Assembly: GCF_017254845.1 (NCBI RefSeq)
Contig: NZ_JAFKCU010000001.1
Location: 1,509,048 to 1,573,047 of the forward strand
Length of the DNA: 64,000 nt
Reading direction: 5' to 3'
Origin: Algoriphagus pacificus
Lineage (GTDB): Bacteria > Bacteroidota > Bacteroidia > Cytophagales > Cyclobacteriaceae
Positions 1-9,040 of the stretch are shown piece by piece. The notes under the pieces are model-generated. The model worked only from the letters and a program-made list of their open reading frames with translations, ran no database searches and was not told where the DNA came from. How positions within the stretch are numbered: the first letter of the stretch is position 1; each line of letters opens with the position of its first letter. The position numbers and the translations under genes were made by a program.

Positions 1-1998
1 CCAGGTAGAATTATTGGCGTTTCAGTAGATAGAGCTGGTAATAAAGCTTACAGAATGGCTCTTCAGACAAGAGAGCAGCATATTAAAAGAGAAAAAGCAA
101 CTTCCAATATCTGTACAGCACAGGTTCTTTTGGCAGTAATGTCAAGTTTTTATGCGGTATATCATGGTCCTCAAGGCTTGAAAAATATTGCTTTAAGAAC
201 ACATGGATTAGCGAAACTGACTGCGAAAGGGCTTAAGGAATTAGGCTTTGAAGTAGGAGAAGGAGCTTTCTTCGATACCATTAAAGTGACTCTAAGCTCA
301 CATGACCAAGCGCATTTTTCTGCGATGGCAGTTGGAGCTGGAATGAACTTCAGATATGCTAAAGATGAAGTTTTCATCGCTTTTGATGAGACTAAATCTC
401 TTCTGGATGCACAAGCTATTGTAAATGTATTTGCGACAGCTGCTGGAAAAGACACTGTTTCTTTGGAAAAACTATCTGATGGATTAAAGCTTGAGCTTCC
501 ACAGGAACTCAACAGAACATCTGAATTCTTGACCCATCCAGTTTTCAATAGTTATCATTCGGAGCATGAGATGCTTCGATACATCAAGAGATTGGAAGCT
601 AAAGATCTTTCATTGGTTCATTCGATGATTTCATTGGGCTCTTGTACCATGAAACTGAATGCAACAGCTGAAATGATACCTGTTACTTGGCCAGAATTCG
701 GACAAATGCACCCATTTGCTCCAATGGATCAAACTGCAGGGTATCAGGAGTTATTTGCCAATCTGGAAAGATGGTTGACGGAAATCACTGGATTCGCAGG
801 AACTTCCCTTCAGCCAAACTCTGGAGCTCAAGGAGAATTTGCTGGTTTGATGGTGATCAGAGCCTATCATCAAAATAGGGGAGAATCCCACAGAAATGTG
901 GCTTTGATCCCAACTTCTGCGCATGGAACTAACCCAGCATCTGCCGTCATGGCGGGTATGAAAGTGGTTTTGGTGAAGTGTGATGAAAAAGGAAATATTG
1001 ATCTGGATGATTTAAAGGCGAAAGCTGAAGCCCATGCTAGCGATCTTTCTTGTTTGATGGTGACTTATCCATCTACACATGGTGTTTTCGAGGAGGCAAT
1101 TAAAGATATCTGCGCTACTATTCACCAATACGGTGGTCAAGTATACATGGATGGAGCTAATATGAATGCTCAGGTAGGTCTGACAAGTCCAGGTAATATT
1201 GGGGCTGACGTTTGTCACCTTAACCTACATAAAACCTTCTGTATTCCTCACGGTGGAGGTGGACCTGGTATGGGACCTATTTGCGTTGCAAGCCATTTGG
1301 TTCCTTTCTTGCCGGGTAATCCATTAGTGAAAACCGGAGGAGAAAATGCAGTTTCTTCTATTTCTGCTGCACCATATGGTAGTGCTAGTATTTTGCCAAT
1401 TTCTTATGCTTACATCGCGATGATGGGCGGAGATGGATTGACAAATGCTACGAAGATGGCGATCCTAAATGCTAACTATATCAAAGAAAGATTGAGTGGT
1501 CATTATCCAATTCTTTATACAGGAACCAAAGGAAGAGCAGCACACGAAATGATTGTGGACTGTAGAGCTTTCAAAGAAGTAGGTGTAGAGGTAGAGGATA
1601 TCGCAAAAAGATTGATGGACTATGGATACCATGCTCCAACGGTGTCATTCCCGGTAGCTGGAACTTTGATGATCGAACCAACAGAATCTGAGACAAAAGC
1701 TGAATTGGATAAATTCTGTGATGCATTGATTTCTATTAGAGCTGAAATCAGAGAAATCGAGGAAGGCAAGGCAGATAAAGTTGAGAACGTTCTTAAAAAC
1801 GCTCCTCATACTGCAACCATGGTGCTTACTGGAGAATGGACTATGCCATATTCCAGAGAAAAAGCAGTATTCCCGATTGCTTATGTGAAAGAGAATAAGT
1901 TTTGGCCATCTGTCAGAAGAATTGATTCTGCTTATGGAGACAGAAACTTAGTGTGTAGCTGTATTCCTGTAGAGGAATATGCGACAGAATCTGTTTAA
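1..1998 (+). CDS. gcvP: Glycine dehydrogenase (decarboxylating), P protein; 5' end outside window
   Basis: P protein of the glycine cleavage system, a PLP enzyme that decarboxylates glycine and passes the aminomethyl group to the lipoyl arm of GcvH. The frame is open from base 1 (first residues [20 protein letters not shown]), so the gene starts upstream. About 666 residues remain of a family usually near 950-970, so mainly the C-terminal half is seen. The PLP-lysine motif [21 protein letters not shown] is present with its Lys codon at 1231-1233. The Gly-rich loop and the C-terminal region ([18 protein letters not shown]) are typical. A hairpin follows the stop. lipA, which supplies lipoate to this system, is about 450 bp away on the other strand. 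The ATG at 55 is internal, not the start. Confidence 0.97.
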   Translation, partial: PGRIIGVSVDRAGNKAYRMALQTREQHIKREKATSNICTAQVLLAVMSSFYAVYHGPQGLKNIALRTHGLAKLTAKGLKELGFEVGEGAFFDTIKVTLSSHDQAHFSAMAVGAGMNFRYAKDEVFIAFDETKSLLDAQAIVNVFATAAGKDTVSLEKLSDGLKLELPQELNRTSEFLTHPVFNSYHSEHEMLRYIKRLEAKDLSLVHSMISLGSCTMKLNATAEMIPVTWPEFGQMHPFAPMDQTAGYQELFANLERWLTEITGFAGTSLQPNSGAQGEFAGLMVIRAYHQNRGESHRNVALIPTSAHGTNPASAVMAGMKVVLVKCDEKGNIDLDDLKAKAEAHASDLSCLMVTYPSTHGVFEEAIKDICATIHQYGGQVYMDGANMNAQVGLTSPGNIGADVCHLNLHKTFCIPHGGGGPGMGPICVASHLVPFLPGNPLVKTGGENAVSSISAAPYGSASILPISYAYIAMMGGDGLTNATKMAILNANYIKERLSGHYPILYTGTKGRAAHEMIVDCRAFKEVGVEVEDIAKRLMDYGYHAPTVSFPVAGTLMIEPTESETKAELDKFCDALISIRAEIREIEEGKADKVENVLKNAPHTATMVLTGEWTMPYSREKAVFPIAYVKENKFWPSVRRIDSAYGDRNLVCSCIPVEEYATESV

Positions 1999-2020
1999 TA
2001 ATACTTATTGAAAATTTAGA

Positions 2021-2048
2021 AAGGGCTTCCAATTGGATGCCCTTTTTT
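2021..2048 (+). terminator. Terminator after gcvP
   Basis: AAGGGC (2021-2026) pairs with GCCCTT (2039-2044). An inner CCAATTGG continues the stem after a mismatch, and a T-run follows. It sits 23 nt after the gcvP stop and just before the end of a convergent gene. Confidence 0.8.
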
Positions 2049-2050
2049 AT

Positions 2051-2359
2051 TTAATCCGCCGGATAGGAATTTGGCTCACTTAGTTCTATTTCAAGCCCTC
2101 CAGTTTTTTTGGCAACTAGGTTATAGACCCATGCAAAGAGAGCTCCGAATATGAAGCCCATTAAACCATAAATTACTGGAACAAAAATGATCATAAGTAT
2201 TGGAAATGCAGATCCAAAAGGTAATCCAGACTCACTTAAACCTAATGTGGCTCCAAAGAAAAGCCCATAGGGAATCGCGATAATGACGCCAAATCCCGCT
2301 AATGTTAATCCATAGACTCTTGCGGCGGAGCCTACGCCGATTTTTTTAATTACTTGCAT
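2051..2359 (-). CDS. Small membrane protein with two transmembrane segments, function unknown
   Basis: A 102-residue protein not assigned to a named family. After a short basic N-terminus (MQVIKKIGVGSAARVYG) there are two long hydrophobic stretches, about residues 17-42 and 52-82. They are rich in Gly and aromatics and linked by a short loop containing SESGLPFGSAFP. A polar acidic tail (ELSEPNSYPAD) follows. The pattern fits a small integral inner-membrane protein. It is convergent with gcvP and lies downstream of lipA on the same strand, but a strong terminator separates it from lipA, so it is probably transcribed alone. Confidence 0.7.
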   Translation of the reverse strand: MQVIKKIGVGSAARVYGLTLAGFGVIIAIPYGLFFGATLGLSESGLPFGSAFPILMIIFVPVIYGLMGFIFGALFAWVYNLVAKKTGGLEIELSEPNSYPAD

Positions 2360-2394
2360 AAAAAAGCTATTGTTTTAGTTTTCAAAATATAGGC

Positions 2395-2424
2395 AAAAAA
2401 AAAGCACATTGAAAAATGTGCTTT
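2395..2424 (-). terminator. Terminator after lipA
   Basis: AAAGCACATT (2401-2410) and AATGTGCTTT (2415-2424) form a perfect 10-bp stem with a 4-nt loop. On the minus strand it is followed by an unbroken U tract (plus-strand A run ending at 2400). It lies just downstream of the lipA stop. Confidence 0.88.
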
Positions 2425-2446
2425 AATTATTTCGTTCAAATATTAA

Positions 2447-3325
2447 TTAGACGTTGACGTGTCTTTCTGCATGGTAAGAGGATCGTACTAATGGACCAGA
2501 CTCAACATATTTTAGGCCCCTTTTCAAACCTTCTTCTTGATACATTGCAAACATATCAGGATGGATGAATTCAGCTACCTCAATATGCATTTTTGTTGGT
2601 TGTAAATATTGACCCAATGTCAGGATATCACAGCCATGAGCTACTAGATCATCCATTGCTTTGAAAACCTCTTCTTTAGTTTCTCCAAGTCCAAGCATAA
2701 TGCCTGTTTTGGTGCGTTTTCCGTATTCTTTGGTCAGTTTGATCTGCTCCAGAGATCTTTCGTATTTCGCCTGAGGTCTTACTCTTCGATATAAGCTTCC
2801 TACAGTTTCCATGTTATGGGAAACTACTTCCTGACCTCCATCGATCATTCTGTAAAGCGCATCCCAGTTTGATTTGACATCTGGGATTAATGTTTCAATA
2901 GTTGTACTTGGAGAGAGCTCTTTTGTCTGAACTACCGTTTGGTACCAGATTTCTGCTCCACGGTCTTTGAGTTCATCTCTATTGACAGAAGTGATTACAG
3001 CATGTTTAACACCCATAAGTTTGATTGCTTCTGCAACTCTTCTTGGCTCATCTTGATCGTACTCAGGCGGTCTTCCTGTTGCTACGGCACAGAAAGAACA
3101 TGAGCGAGTACAAACATTACCAAGGATCATGAAAGTCGCTGTGCCAGCTCCCCAGCACTCTCCCATGTTGGGACAATTACCACTTTCACAGATGGTATGT
3201 AATTTATGTTCGTCAACCAGTTTCCTGACTTTCGCATATTCTTTTCCAATAGGAAGTTTTACTCTCAGCCAATCAGGTTTTTTTCTGCGAGTAGCCTCTT
3301 CGGAAATGACAGGTAATTCGATCAT
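2447..3325 (-). CDS. lipA: Lipoyl synthase
   Basis: Radical-SAM enzyme that inserts two sulfurs into protein-bound octanoyl groups to form lipoyl cofactors, used here by the glycine cleavage system and 2-oxoacid dehydrogenases. The auxiliary-cluster motif [12 protein letters not shown] and the radical-SAM motif CTRSCSFC are both intact, and the family C-terminus [11 protein letters not shown] is present. I start at the ATG at 3325 ([11 protein letters not shown], 292 aa) rather than an in-frame start at 3373. The reason is that a good promoter (TTG-N20-TAACTTTG) occupies 3343-3373, inside the longer reading frame, and the 16 extra residues look unrelated to the family. It is a monocistronic unit with its own terminator. 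Confidence 0.95.
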   Translation of the reverse strand: MIELPVISEEATRRKKPDWLRVKLPIGKEYAKVRKLVDEHKLHTICESGNCPNMGECWGAGTATFMILGNVCTRSCSFCAVATGRPPEYDQDEPRRVAEAIKLMGVKHAVITSVNRDELKDRGAEIWYQTVVQTKELSPSTTIETLIPDVKSNWDALYRMIDGGQEVVSHNMETVGSLYRRVRPQAKYERSLEQIKLTKEYGKRTKTGIMLGLGETKEEVFKAMDDLVAHGCDILTLGQYLQPTKMHIEVAEFIHPDMFAMYQEEGLKRGLKYVESGPLVRSSYHAERHVNV

Positions 3326-3342
3326 GAAATTGTGATTTTTTG

Positions 3343-3373
3343 CAAAGTTACAGCAGTAGGTTTGAAAACCCAA
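3343..3373 (-). promoter_or_regulatory. Promoter for lipA (Bacteroidota type)
   Basis: On the minus strand, the -33 element TTG (plus 3371-3373) is followed after 20 nt by a -7 element TAACTTTG (plus 3343-3350), an exact match to TAnnTTTG. It lies 17 nt before the lipA ATG and rules out the longer start. Confidence 0.65.
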
Positions 3374-3379
3374 TTTCTA

Positions 3380-4108
3380 TTACTTCCTAAAGCCGTAATA
3401 GAAAGTGAAATAAACAGATTGAAATAATTGTTTATTTTCTGCGGTAGGGATTAAAGGAATTTCTTTGGTAAACCCTTCAAGCATGTATCCTAGTTCCAAT
3501 CCGGTTACATTACTTCGAAAAACACCGAATTCAAAGTTTAAAGCAGCTTTTATATTTGCTCCAATTGCCAAATCTGATTGTCCAATTCCCTGGAAAAGGC
3601 TACCAGTTCCTAAAATATTAAACCTACTTTGATGTACTTCAGGGTCGTATTGCTCAGTAACAGTTTCTACCCGGTTCAAAGCATATTCTATGTAATATGG
3701 AGCAATTAATCCTATACTAGGCCCCACAGCTGCCAAAGCGGAAACTTGAACTCCTTGATTTGGAGCTTTTTTAAACAGGATCATTTCCCGACCATATTGG
3801 GGACGTATAGAATAGAGATAATTGGATTTGCCAAAAATGTAGCTGTTCCCCAAAACGGTGTTATATCTAACTTCCTTCGGGTTTTTTACATTGGAAAGTT
3901 CAATCGACCAAAAACTAAACTGATCATCAGAAATTCTTGTTCCAGCTTTGAAGACAAAGCCTCCAATCAAACCGCCATTGGTGTTTTTGTTGACTCCAAA
4001 GATGTATTCTTTGTCATATTCATAATTGCCAATGTCCTCTCGCTGAGCGAAAGTATCAATCGCGAAACCTATGAAAAGTAGAGGAAGAAGTAATTTCAGC
4101 TTGTTCAT
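3380..4108 (-). CDS. Secreted or outer-membrane protein of unknown function
   Basis: A 242-residue protein with a clear signal peptide (MNKLKLLLPLLFIGFAIDTFAQ, cleavage likely after AQ). The mature part has alternating hydrophobic and polar residues, many aromatics, and the C-terminal end YFTFYYGFRK. These suggest a small outer-membrane beta-barrel or periplasmic beta protein. I recognise no catalytic motif. It lies just upstream of the lipA promoter on the same strand, and divergent from the OsmC gene across a gap of about 70 bp. Confidence 0.75.
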   Translation of the reverse strand: MNKLKLLLPLLFIGFAIDTFAQREDIGNYEYDKEYIFGVNKNTNGGLIGGFVFKAGTRISDDQFSFWSIELSNVKNPKEVRYNTVLGNSYIFGKSNYLYSIRPQYGREMILFKKAPNQGVQVSALAAVGPSIGLIAPYYIEYALNRVETVTEQYDPEVHQSRFNILGTGSLFQGIGQSDLAIGANIKAALNFEFGVFRSNVTGLELGYMLEGFTKEIPLIPTAENKQLFQSVYFTFYYGFRK

Positions 4109-4178
4109 TCGATAAGGTCGAAAATATTGCCCTATTTTTGGCTTTTAGTATTTAAACTGATTTTAAAAGTAAGGGTTT

Positions 4179-4583
4179 ATGCCAACTATAAAAAGTTCAT
4201 ATTTAGGAAATTTGAGGACTGAGTCAGAACATGTTCAGTCAGGAACCACAATTTTAACAGATGCACCTGTTGATAACAATGGAAAAGGTGAAAAATTTTC
4301 CCCTACAGATTTGGTTTCCAGTGCATTAGGAAGCTGCATGGTTACAATAATGGGTATTGTAGCAGCCAGAGATTCTGTAGAATTAACTGGTTTGACTTGG
4401 GAAGTGACGAAAATTATGCAAGCTTCACCTAGAAAAATCCAGGAAATAGTAGTTGATTTTCATTGGGAGACTCCAGTGGAAGATGAGGTTATGATCAAAA
4501 AACTGAAAAATGCTGCTAGAACATGCCCTGTGGCATTGAGTTTGGACCCAGCAATCAAGCAGACTATAAACTTTAATTTCTAA
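4179..4583 (+). CDS. OsmC/Ohr-family peroxide reductase-like protein
   Basis: A 134-residue OsmC-family protein. In known members two cysteines reduce organic or hydrogen peroxides. Both are here, in the family contexts LGSCMVTIMGIVA and ARTCPVALSLDPAI, along with the FSPTDLVSSALGSC stretch. The length is normal for the cytoplasmic YhfA/OsmC type. It is followed after 37 nt by sdaA on the same strand, so co-transcription is possible. Whether its substrate is an organic hydroperoxide cannot be told from sequence. Confidence 0.9.
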   Translation: MPTIKSSYLGNLRTESEHVQSGTTILTDAPVDNNGKGEKFSPTDLVSSALGSCMVTIMGIVAARDSVELTGLTWEVTKIMQASPRKIQEIVVDFHWETPVEDEVMIKKLKNAARTCPVALSLDPAIKQTINFNF

Positions 4584-4620
4584 TTAAAGATTTTATAGCA
4601 ACCATTTAAACCCAAATAGT

Positions 4621-5529
4621 ATGTCTTATCTTTTTGAATCATTCAAGGAATGGAAAACCTATTGTGAAGAGCAAAAGGTTTCATTGCCAGAATCTGTCAT
4701 AGAATACGAAGTTGACCAGAAGAATGCGGTTTCCGATGAAATCAAAGCAGGGATTCTTCAGGCTTTTCAGGTGATGAAAGATGCTGTTAAGACAGGTTTG
4801 GAAGAAGAAATGACTTCTAGATCAGGGATGATCAATAACGGAGCAAAAAAGGTTTTCAATCATCCTCTTGCTGTTTTGTCTCCCGAATTCCAAAAACTGA
4901 TTGCGAGGGCATTAGCTGCAAAAGAAGTGAATTCTTGTATGGGCAGAGTAGTGGCTGCACCTACTGCAGGGGCATCCGGCATTTTGCCAGGTACTTTGGT
5001 GACACTTCAAGAAATCCATGGGATTTCAGATGATAAAATAGTTGAAGGTTTATTGGTTGGTGCTGGTATTGCATTGATTATTGAAGAAAAAGCAAGCTTA
5101 GCTGGAGCAGTGGGAGGTTGTCAGGCAGAAACCGGTTCTGCCGCGGCAATGGCTGCTGGAGCCATGGTTTATTGTTTGGGAGGGTCCACAGATCAAGTGT
5201 TTAATGCAGTTGCGATCACGATCCAATGTATGTTGGGATTGGTTTGTGATCCTGTAGCAGGACTTGTAGAAGTGCCATGTGTGGTTCGAAACGCAAGTGC
5301 CGCTTCCATTGCTTTTAGCTCAACTCAAATTGCTTTGGCAGATGTAAGTTCTGTAATTCCAGTAGATGAATGTATTGAGGCCATGGGAGAGATTGGAGCC
5401 TCTATGGAAAGCCGATATAAAGAAACAGCTATGGGAGGCTTAGCAGCTACTTTGACTGGTCAGAGTATTTCGAAAAGAGTATTGATTCAGGATATAGAAA
5501 TTTTGCCTGACAGCGAATTACCCGAGTAA
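4621..5529 (+). CDS. sdaAA: L-serine ammonia-lyase, iron-sulfur-dependent, alpha subunit
   Basis: Catalytic subunit of the [4Fe-4S] L-serine dehydratase, which converts L-serine to pyruvate and ammonia. Diagnostic stretches are SRSGMINNGA, CMGRVVAAPTAGASGILPG, GGCQAETGSAAAMAAGA and CDPVAGLVEVPC. The last two carry the cysteines expected to ligate the cluster. At 302 residues it has only the alpha domain. One-chain enzymes such as E. coli SdaA carry the beta domain at the N-terminus, and no beta-subunit gene is adjacent, so a separate partner gene is expected elsewhere. The 3' end overlaps the convergent membrane-protein gene by 12 nt. Confidence 0.93.
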   Translation: MSYLFESFKEWKTYCEEQKVSLPESVIEYEVDQKNAVSDEIKAGILQAFQVMKDAVKTGLEEEMTSRSGMINNGAKKVFNHPLAVLSPEFQKLIARALAAKEVNSCMGRVVAAPTAGASGILPGTLVTLQEIHGISDDKIVEGLLVGAGIALIIEEKASLAGAVGGCQAETGSAAAMAAGAMVYCLGGSTDQVFNAVAITIQCMLGLVCDPVAGLVEVPCVVRNASAASIAFSSTQIALADVSSVIPVDECIEAMGEIGASMESRYKETAMGGLAATLTGQSISKRVLIQDIEILPDSELPE

Positions 5530-5976
5530 ATTGCTGAAAAAGGGGATCTGAAGTATTTGATCTATTGATAGGCAAAAAACTGTTGCCCAAAATAGACTAC
5601 TTAAGAGCATATTTAAATAAATATGCCTTTTTTTTGCGCCAAAGGAAACCATGATTAAGGTACCTCCGATGGGAGTTAAAACCAGAGGAGTGATGATTGC
5701 AATCCCAACTTCCCCATACTTTTTCCATACTTTAACCAAGGTTCTGTTTTTCTTAGAAAAGATCGGTTTTTCCTTGTCAAACCTGAGTTTGAGGAATTTT
5801 TTGAATTTGCTACCTATCAATGTGAAAAGGAAAACACTTGTCATCATACCACCGACAGTAACCATGATGGAACCTAATACGCCATATCCGGCTGCAGAAC
5901 CCAATACAGGTCCTGCAATAAATTTAAATAAGCTTAGAAAGTAAATGCCTAGGAAGGTGATCAAAGACTCACTCAT
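5518..5976 (-). CDS. Small multi-pass membrane protein, function unknown
   Basis: A 152-residue integral membrane protein with about four hydrophobic segments: residues 5-32, 36-53, 93-111 and 120-140. A basic loop (KFKKFLKLRFDKEKPIFSKKNRTLVKVWKK) separates the two halves. The VLTPIGGTLIMVSFGAKKR region resembles small efflux-like or SNARE-associated membrane proteins, but I do not assign it. Its start overlaps the stop of the antiporter gene by 4 nt (ATGA), so the two are very likely translated from one mRNA. Confidence 0.75.
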   Translation of the reverse strand: MSESLITFLGIYFLSLFKFIAGPVLGSAAGYGVLGSIMVTVGGMMTSVFLFTLIGSKFKKFLKLRFDKEKPIFSKKNRTLVKVWKKYGEVGIAIITPLVLTPIGGTLIMVSFGAKKRHIYLNMLLSSLFWATVFCLSIDQILQIPFFSNLLG

Positions 5977-6911
5977 AATAAGAAATACAAATACGCCCCA
6001 TATCCAACGATGAGGATTAATCCTTCAACGAAAGATATTCTCATTTTTGTTCTGATCAATGGGAAAAGAATAAGTGTGAATCCTATCATCCAAAGGAAAT
6101 CTGAATTTAAAAAGTCATCAGAAACTCCAATTGGTTTAATAATGGCTGTGATCCCGATGATTGAAAGAATATTCATGATATTGCTTCCTAGGATATTCCC
6201 AATGGCCATGTCTGTGTTCTTAGAAAGAGCAGCCATAATCGAGGTAATCAATTCTGGCAAACTAGTTCCAATAGCAATAATTGTTACTCCGATTACTCTT
6301 TCAGAAACACCAAATTCACGGGAAATTTTGATGGCATTATTCACAAGAAGTTCTGATCCAAAGTAAAGCCCAACAATGCCTCCAAAAAACAAGGAAATAG
6401 CAACCAACCAGCTATATCCTTTGACTTGCTCCACCTCTTCAATAACTTCAGACTCATCTGCTAACCCTTGACCAGAATTTCTAAATAGGAAAATGTTAAA
6501 TGCGATAAAAAGAGAAAACAATAATATCCCTTCCCATAATTCAATCATTCCATTGTAGCTCAGGCCATAAAATAAAAGGGTGACTAAAAGGGTCATGGAA
6601 TAATCGAACCGTAAAGCCGATTTTCGGATCAAAATCGGATAGAATAGACCGCTGATTCCCAGTACCATTCCAATGTTTGCTATATTGGATCCCACCACAT
6701 TTCCGATGGATATATCGCTATTTCCCTTTAATGCGGCATTGACACTTACTAGCAGTTCTGGAGCTGATGTGCCAAATGCAACAATGGTCAATCCGATCAA
6801 TCCTGCACTCATTCCTAATTTTACTGCAATGGCTGAAGCGCCATCCACCAAAATCTTTCCTCCATACAGTAAAATGACTAGGCCTAAGCCCAAAAGGATA
6901 TAATCCATCAT
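5973..6911 (-). CDS. Calcium/sodium antiporter, CaCA family (YrbG-like)
   Basis: Inner-membrane exchanger of the cation/Ca2+ superfamily. The two inverted alpha repeats that bind the ions are clear: VAFGTSAPELLVSVNAAL in the N-terminal half and IAIGTSLPELITSIMAAL in the C-terminal half. Each is followed by a GN(V/I)xGSN motif. About ten hydrophobic segments surround a central acidic loop (DESEVIEEVEQ). The length of 312 aa is normal. Two consecutive ATG codons (6911 and 6908) could serve as start. It lies directly downstream of upp (6-nt gap) and overlaps the following membrane-protein gene by 4 nt, so upp, the antiporter and that gene look like one operon. Confidence 0.92.
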   Translation of the reverse strand: MMDYILLGLGLVILLYGGKILVDGASAIAVKLGMSAGLIGLTIVAFGTSAPELLVSVNAALKGNSDISIGNVVGSNIANIGMVLGISGLFYPILIRKSALRFDYSMTLLVTLLFYGLSYNGMIELWEGILLFSLFIAFNIFLFRNSGQGLADESEVIEEVEQVKGYSWLVAISLFFGGIVGLYFGSELLVNNAIKISREFGVSERVIGVTIIAIGTSLPELITSIMAALSKNTDMAIGNILGSNIMNILSIIGITAIIKPIGVSDDFLNSDFLWMIGFTLILFPLIRTKMRISFVEGLILIVGYGAYLYFLL

Positions 6912-6917
6912 AATTAT

Positions 6918-7565
6918 TTAAAGTTTCGGTCCAAATGCAAGGTCTCCTGCATCTCCAAGACCAGGCACGATATAAGAAAGGTGATTCAGCTTTTCGTCTA
7001 GATCACCTAGCCAAAAAGTATAATCAATGTCTTTTAAGTTGTTTTGAATATAGGCTATTCCTTCTGGGGCAGCAATAGCCGCCGAGATGTGAATTCTTTT
7101 AGGAGTTCCATGGGACTGGATCGCTTCAATGGTTTGAACGATAGACTTTCCTGTTGCTAACATTGGATCAGCTATAATTACTTCTTTTCCTTCTAAAGAA
7201 GGGCTTGCCTGATAGCCTAAATTGATGGAAATTTTTCCATCAATGCTTTCTTCTCTAAAGGCGCCAATAAAACCACTTTCGGCTTGGTCAAAAATATTTA
7301 GAAAGCCTTGATAAAAAGGGATTGAAGCTCTTAAGATAGCAATGATAACTGGCTGCTCTTTAAAGCAGTTGATGTTTGTTTTGGCTAGAGGAGTTTCAAT
7401 TTTTTTGGGACTATACGAAAAAGACTTTGAGATTTCATATGCCAAAATTTCGCCAAGCCTTTCCAGATTCTTTCTAAACAGCATTCTGTTTTGTTGAACA
7501 GTGACATCTCTAAGCTCTGCTAAGAAGTGATTGGCAACTGATGAAGTTTTGGAAAGAATAAACAT
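6918..7565 (-). CDS. upp: Uracil phosphoribosyltransferase
   Basis: Salvage enzyme making UMP from uracil and PRPP. The PRPP-binding loop is seen as IIADPMLATGKS (DPMLATGKS, residues 133-141), and the uracil-binding C-terminus as VPGLGDAGDLAFGPKL. At 215 residues it is of normal length. It is the first gene of a likely three-gene minus-strand operon with the Ca2+/Na+ antiporter and a small membrane protein. A terminator directly upstream separates it from the OmpA gene. Confidence 0.96.
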   Translation of the reverse strand: MFILSKTSSVANHFLAELRDVTVQQNRMLFRKNLERLGEILAYEISKSFSYSPKKIETPLAKTNINCFKEQPVIIAILRASIPFYQGFLNIFDQAESGFIGAFREESIDGKISINLGYQASPSLEGKEVIIADPMLATGKSIVQTIEAIQSHGTPKRIHISAAIAAPEGIAYIQNNLKDIDYTFWLGDLDEKLNHLSYIVPGLGDAGDLAFGPKL

Positions 7566-7581
7566 ACCACGAAGATAAAAT

Positions 7582-7610
7582 AAAACCCGGCTCTTTGGAA
7601 ACCGGGTTTT
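7582..7610 (-). terminator. Terminator after the downstream OmpA gene
   Basis: AAAACCCGG (7582-7590) and CCGGGTTTT (7602-7610) form a 9-bp stem with an 11-nt loop. On the minus strand the stem is followed by an A/T-rich tail rich in T. It separates the OmpA gene at 7627-8919 from upp. Confidence 0.85.
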
Positions 7611-7626
7611 GATCAGATAAAGAAAA

Positions 7627-8919
7627 TCATTTGACTTCGAAACTCACTCTTCTTGCCATTTGTCTGGCATCAGCAGAAGTCTTATCTACGCTTGTGTCTT
7701 CTCCATATCCTTTGAATGTCAATCTTGATGCGTCTATTCCTGAAGAAATAAGTAAATCATAAACAGCTTTAGCCCTCTTTTCAGACAATTTGATGTTATA
7801 ATCTTCAGCTCCTAATTCATCTGCATATCCTTTGATTTCAACAGAAACTCCTGGGTTCCTTTTCATAAAATTAGAAAGATAATTTGCTGCGGAAGTGGAA
7901 TAGGAAATTGGTTGAGCACTATCGAAAGCAAAATAGACATTCACATACCCATTATTTATTGCTTTTTTCAAGTAGTCAACTGGTTCTTTAACTTCTTTTA
8001 CAGGACATCCTTCAGCAGATGCTGATCCAGGTATAAAAGGGCATTTGTCTAAATGGTCTGGAGTTCCATCTCCATCAGAATCTAGTGTTGTTCCCTGAGT
8101 ATTGACTCTTGCTCCCACAGGAGTATTTGCTTCTTTGTCAAGATAATCTGGAACACCGTCTCCATCAGAGTCTTTAAGCATGTCCTTAATGCCATTAATC
8201 TGAGAAGTTAATTCATCTTTAGTTGCATATTTGTCAGCAGCAATGTACCAATCTGCATGTTCTTCTTGCTTTCCTAAATAGAAATTCAAACCCAAAGTAG
8301 TGGTCCACCATGTACCTGGTGCGTGCACAAATGGGTTTTGATTTGGGCCATCAGGTTGCACAGGAGCATTATAATAATTGCCGTCAAATGTATAGGTCTG
8401 TCTTCCATTATAGATCATGGATAAATCGCCTGAAAGAGCCACTCTTGGACTAATTTTAAATAGCCCTGTTAATCCAGATAGAATATTATAATGGTAATCT
8501 GGTTCTGTTGATAAAACCGAATTCTTAAAATCCATTCTGCCAAAACCTGCCCCCAAGTGACCTAGAAGGCCAATTTTTCTGGAGAATGACTCAAAATTCA
8601 TGATTCTTCCAAGATTAAAAATATTTTTAACATCTACTCTTTTGTAATTAGTCGTAAACTCGGGACTCTCTCCTTTTTTTTCTGAAAAAGAACCAAATCC
8701 AAAATCCATTTTTAATCCATACTTTTCATTAAACATGTATCTAGCACCCAAATCAATATGACCTAAATTAAGACTTGGAGTATAATACCCAGGAGTTAGA
8801 GGAGCCATGGCCTTATTAAATCCAAAATTTGTCTCAATCGACCATCTATTGAAATCAGTTTGGGCAAAAGAAGAGAATGCAAGGCTTACAGCAAGCAAAG
8901 CCAAGAGTGATTTTTTCAT
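7627..8919 (-). CDS. OmpA-family outer-membrane protein with TSP3 repeats (copy 1)
   Basis: A 430-residue protein with signal peptide MKKSLLALLAVSLAFSSFAQ. Residues of about 21-215 form an OmpA-like beta-barrel. Next come two calcium-binding thrombospondin type-3 repeats (DSDGDGVPDYLDKE, DSDGDGTPDHLDKC) and a C-terminal OmpA peptidoglycan-binding domain. That domain carries the signature VEIKGYADELGAEDYNIKLSEKRAKAVYDLL. Its likely role is tethering the outer membrane to peptidoglycan. It is a tandem paralogue of the next gene (9041-10321) with nearly the same domain order. The C-terminal halves are close and the barrels more diverged. It has its own terminator. Confidence 0.93.
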   Translation of the reverse strand: MKKSLLALLAVSLAFSSFAQTDFNRWSIETNFGFNKAMAPLTPGYYTPSLNLGHIDLGARYMFNEKYGLKMDFGFGSFSEKKGESPEFTTNYKRVDVKNIFNLGRIMNFESFSRKIGLLGHLGAGFGRMDFKNSVLSTEPDYHYNILSGLTGLFKISPRVALSGDLSMIYNGRQTYTFDGNYYNAPVQPDGPNQNPFVHAPGTWWTTTLGLNFYLGKQEEHADWYIAADKYATKDELTSQINGIKDMLKDSDGDGVPDYLDKEANTPVGARVNTQGTTLDSDGDGTPDHLDKCPFIPGSASAEGCPVKEVKEPVDYLKKAINNGYVNVYFAFDSAQPISYSTSAANYLSNFMKRNPGVSVEIKGYADELGAEDYNIKLSEKRAKAVYDLLISSGIDASRLTFKGYGEDTSVDKTSADARQMARRVSFEVK

Positions 8920-8990
8920 GAAATATTTAATTATAGGATGATGGGGTAAATGTAGAAAAAATCATTCCAAACTATCCTAAAAAAAATAGG

Positions 8991-9021
8991 GCATAAAAAA
9001 AGCCCGGAATTTCCGGGCTTT
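8991..9021 (-). terminator. Terminator between the two OmpA genes
   Basis: AAAGCCCGGAA (8999-9009) and TTCCGGGCTTT (9011-9021) form a perfect 11-bp inverted repeat around one base, with a minus-strand U run formed by the A run ending at 9001. It lies just after the stop of the upstream OmpA gene. Confidence 0.88.
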
Positions 9022-9040
9022 AAATATTAATCAAGTAAAC

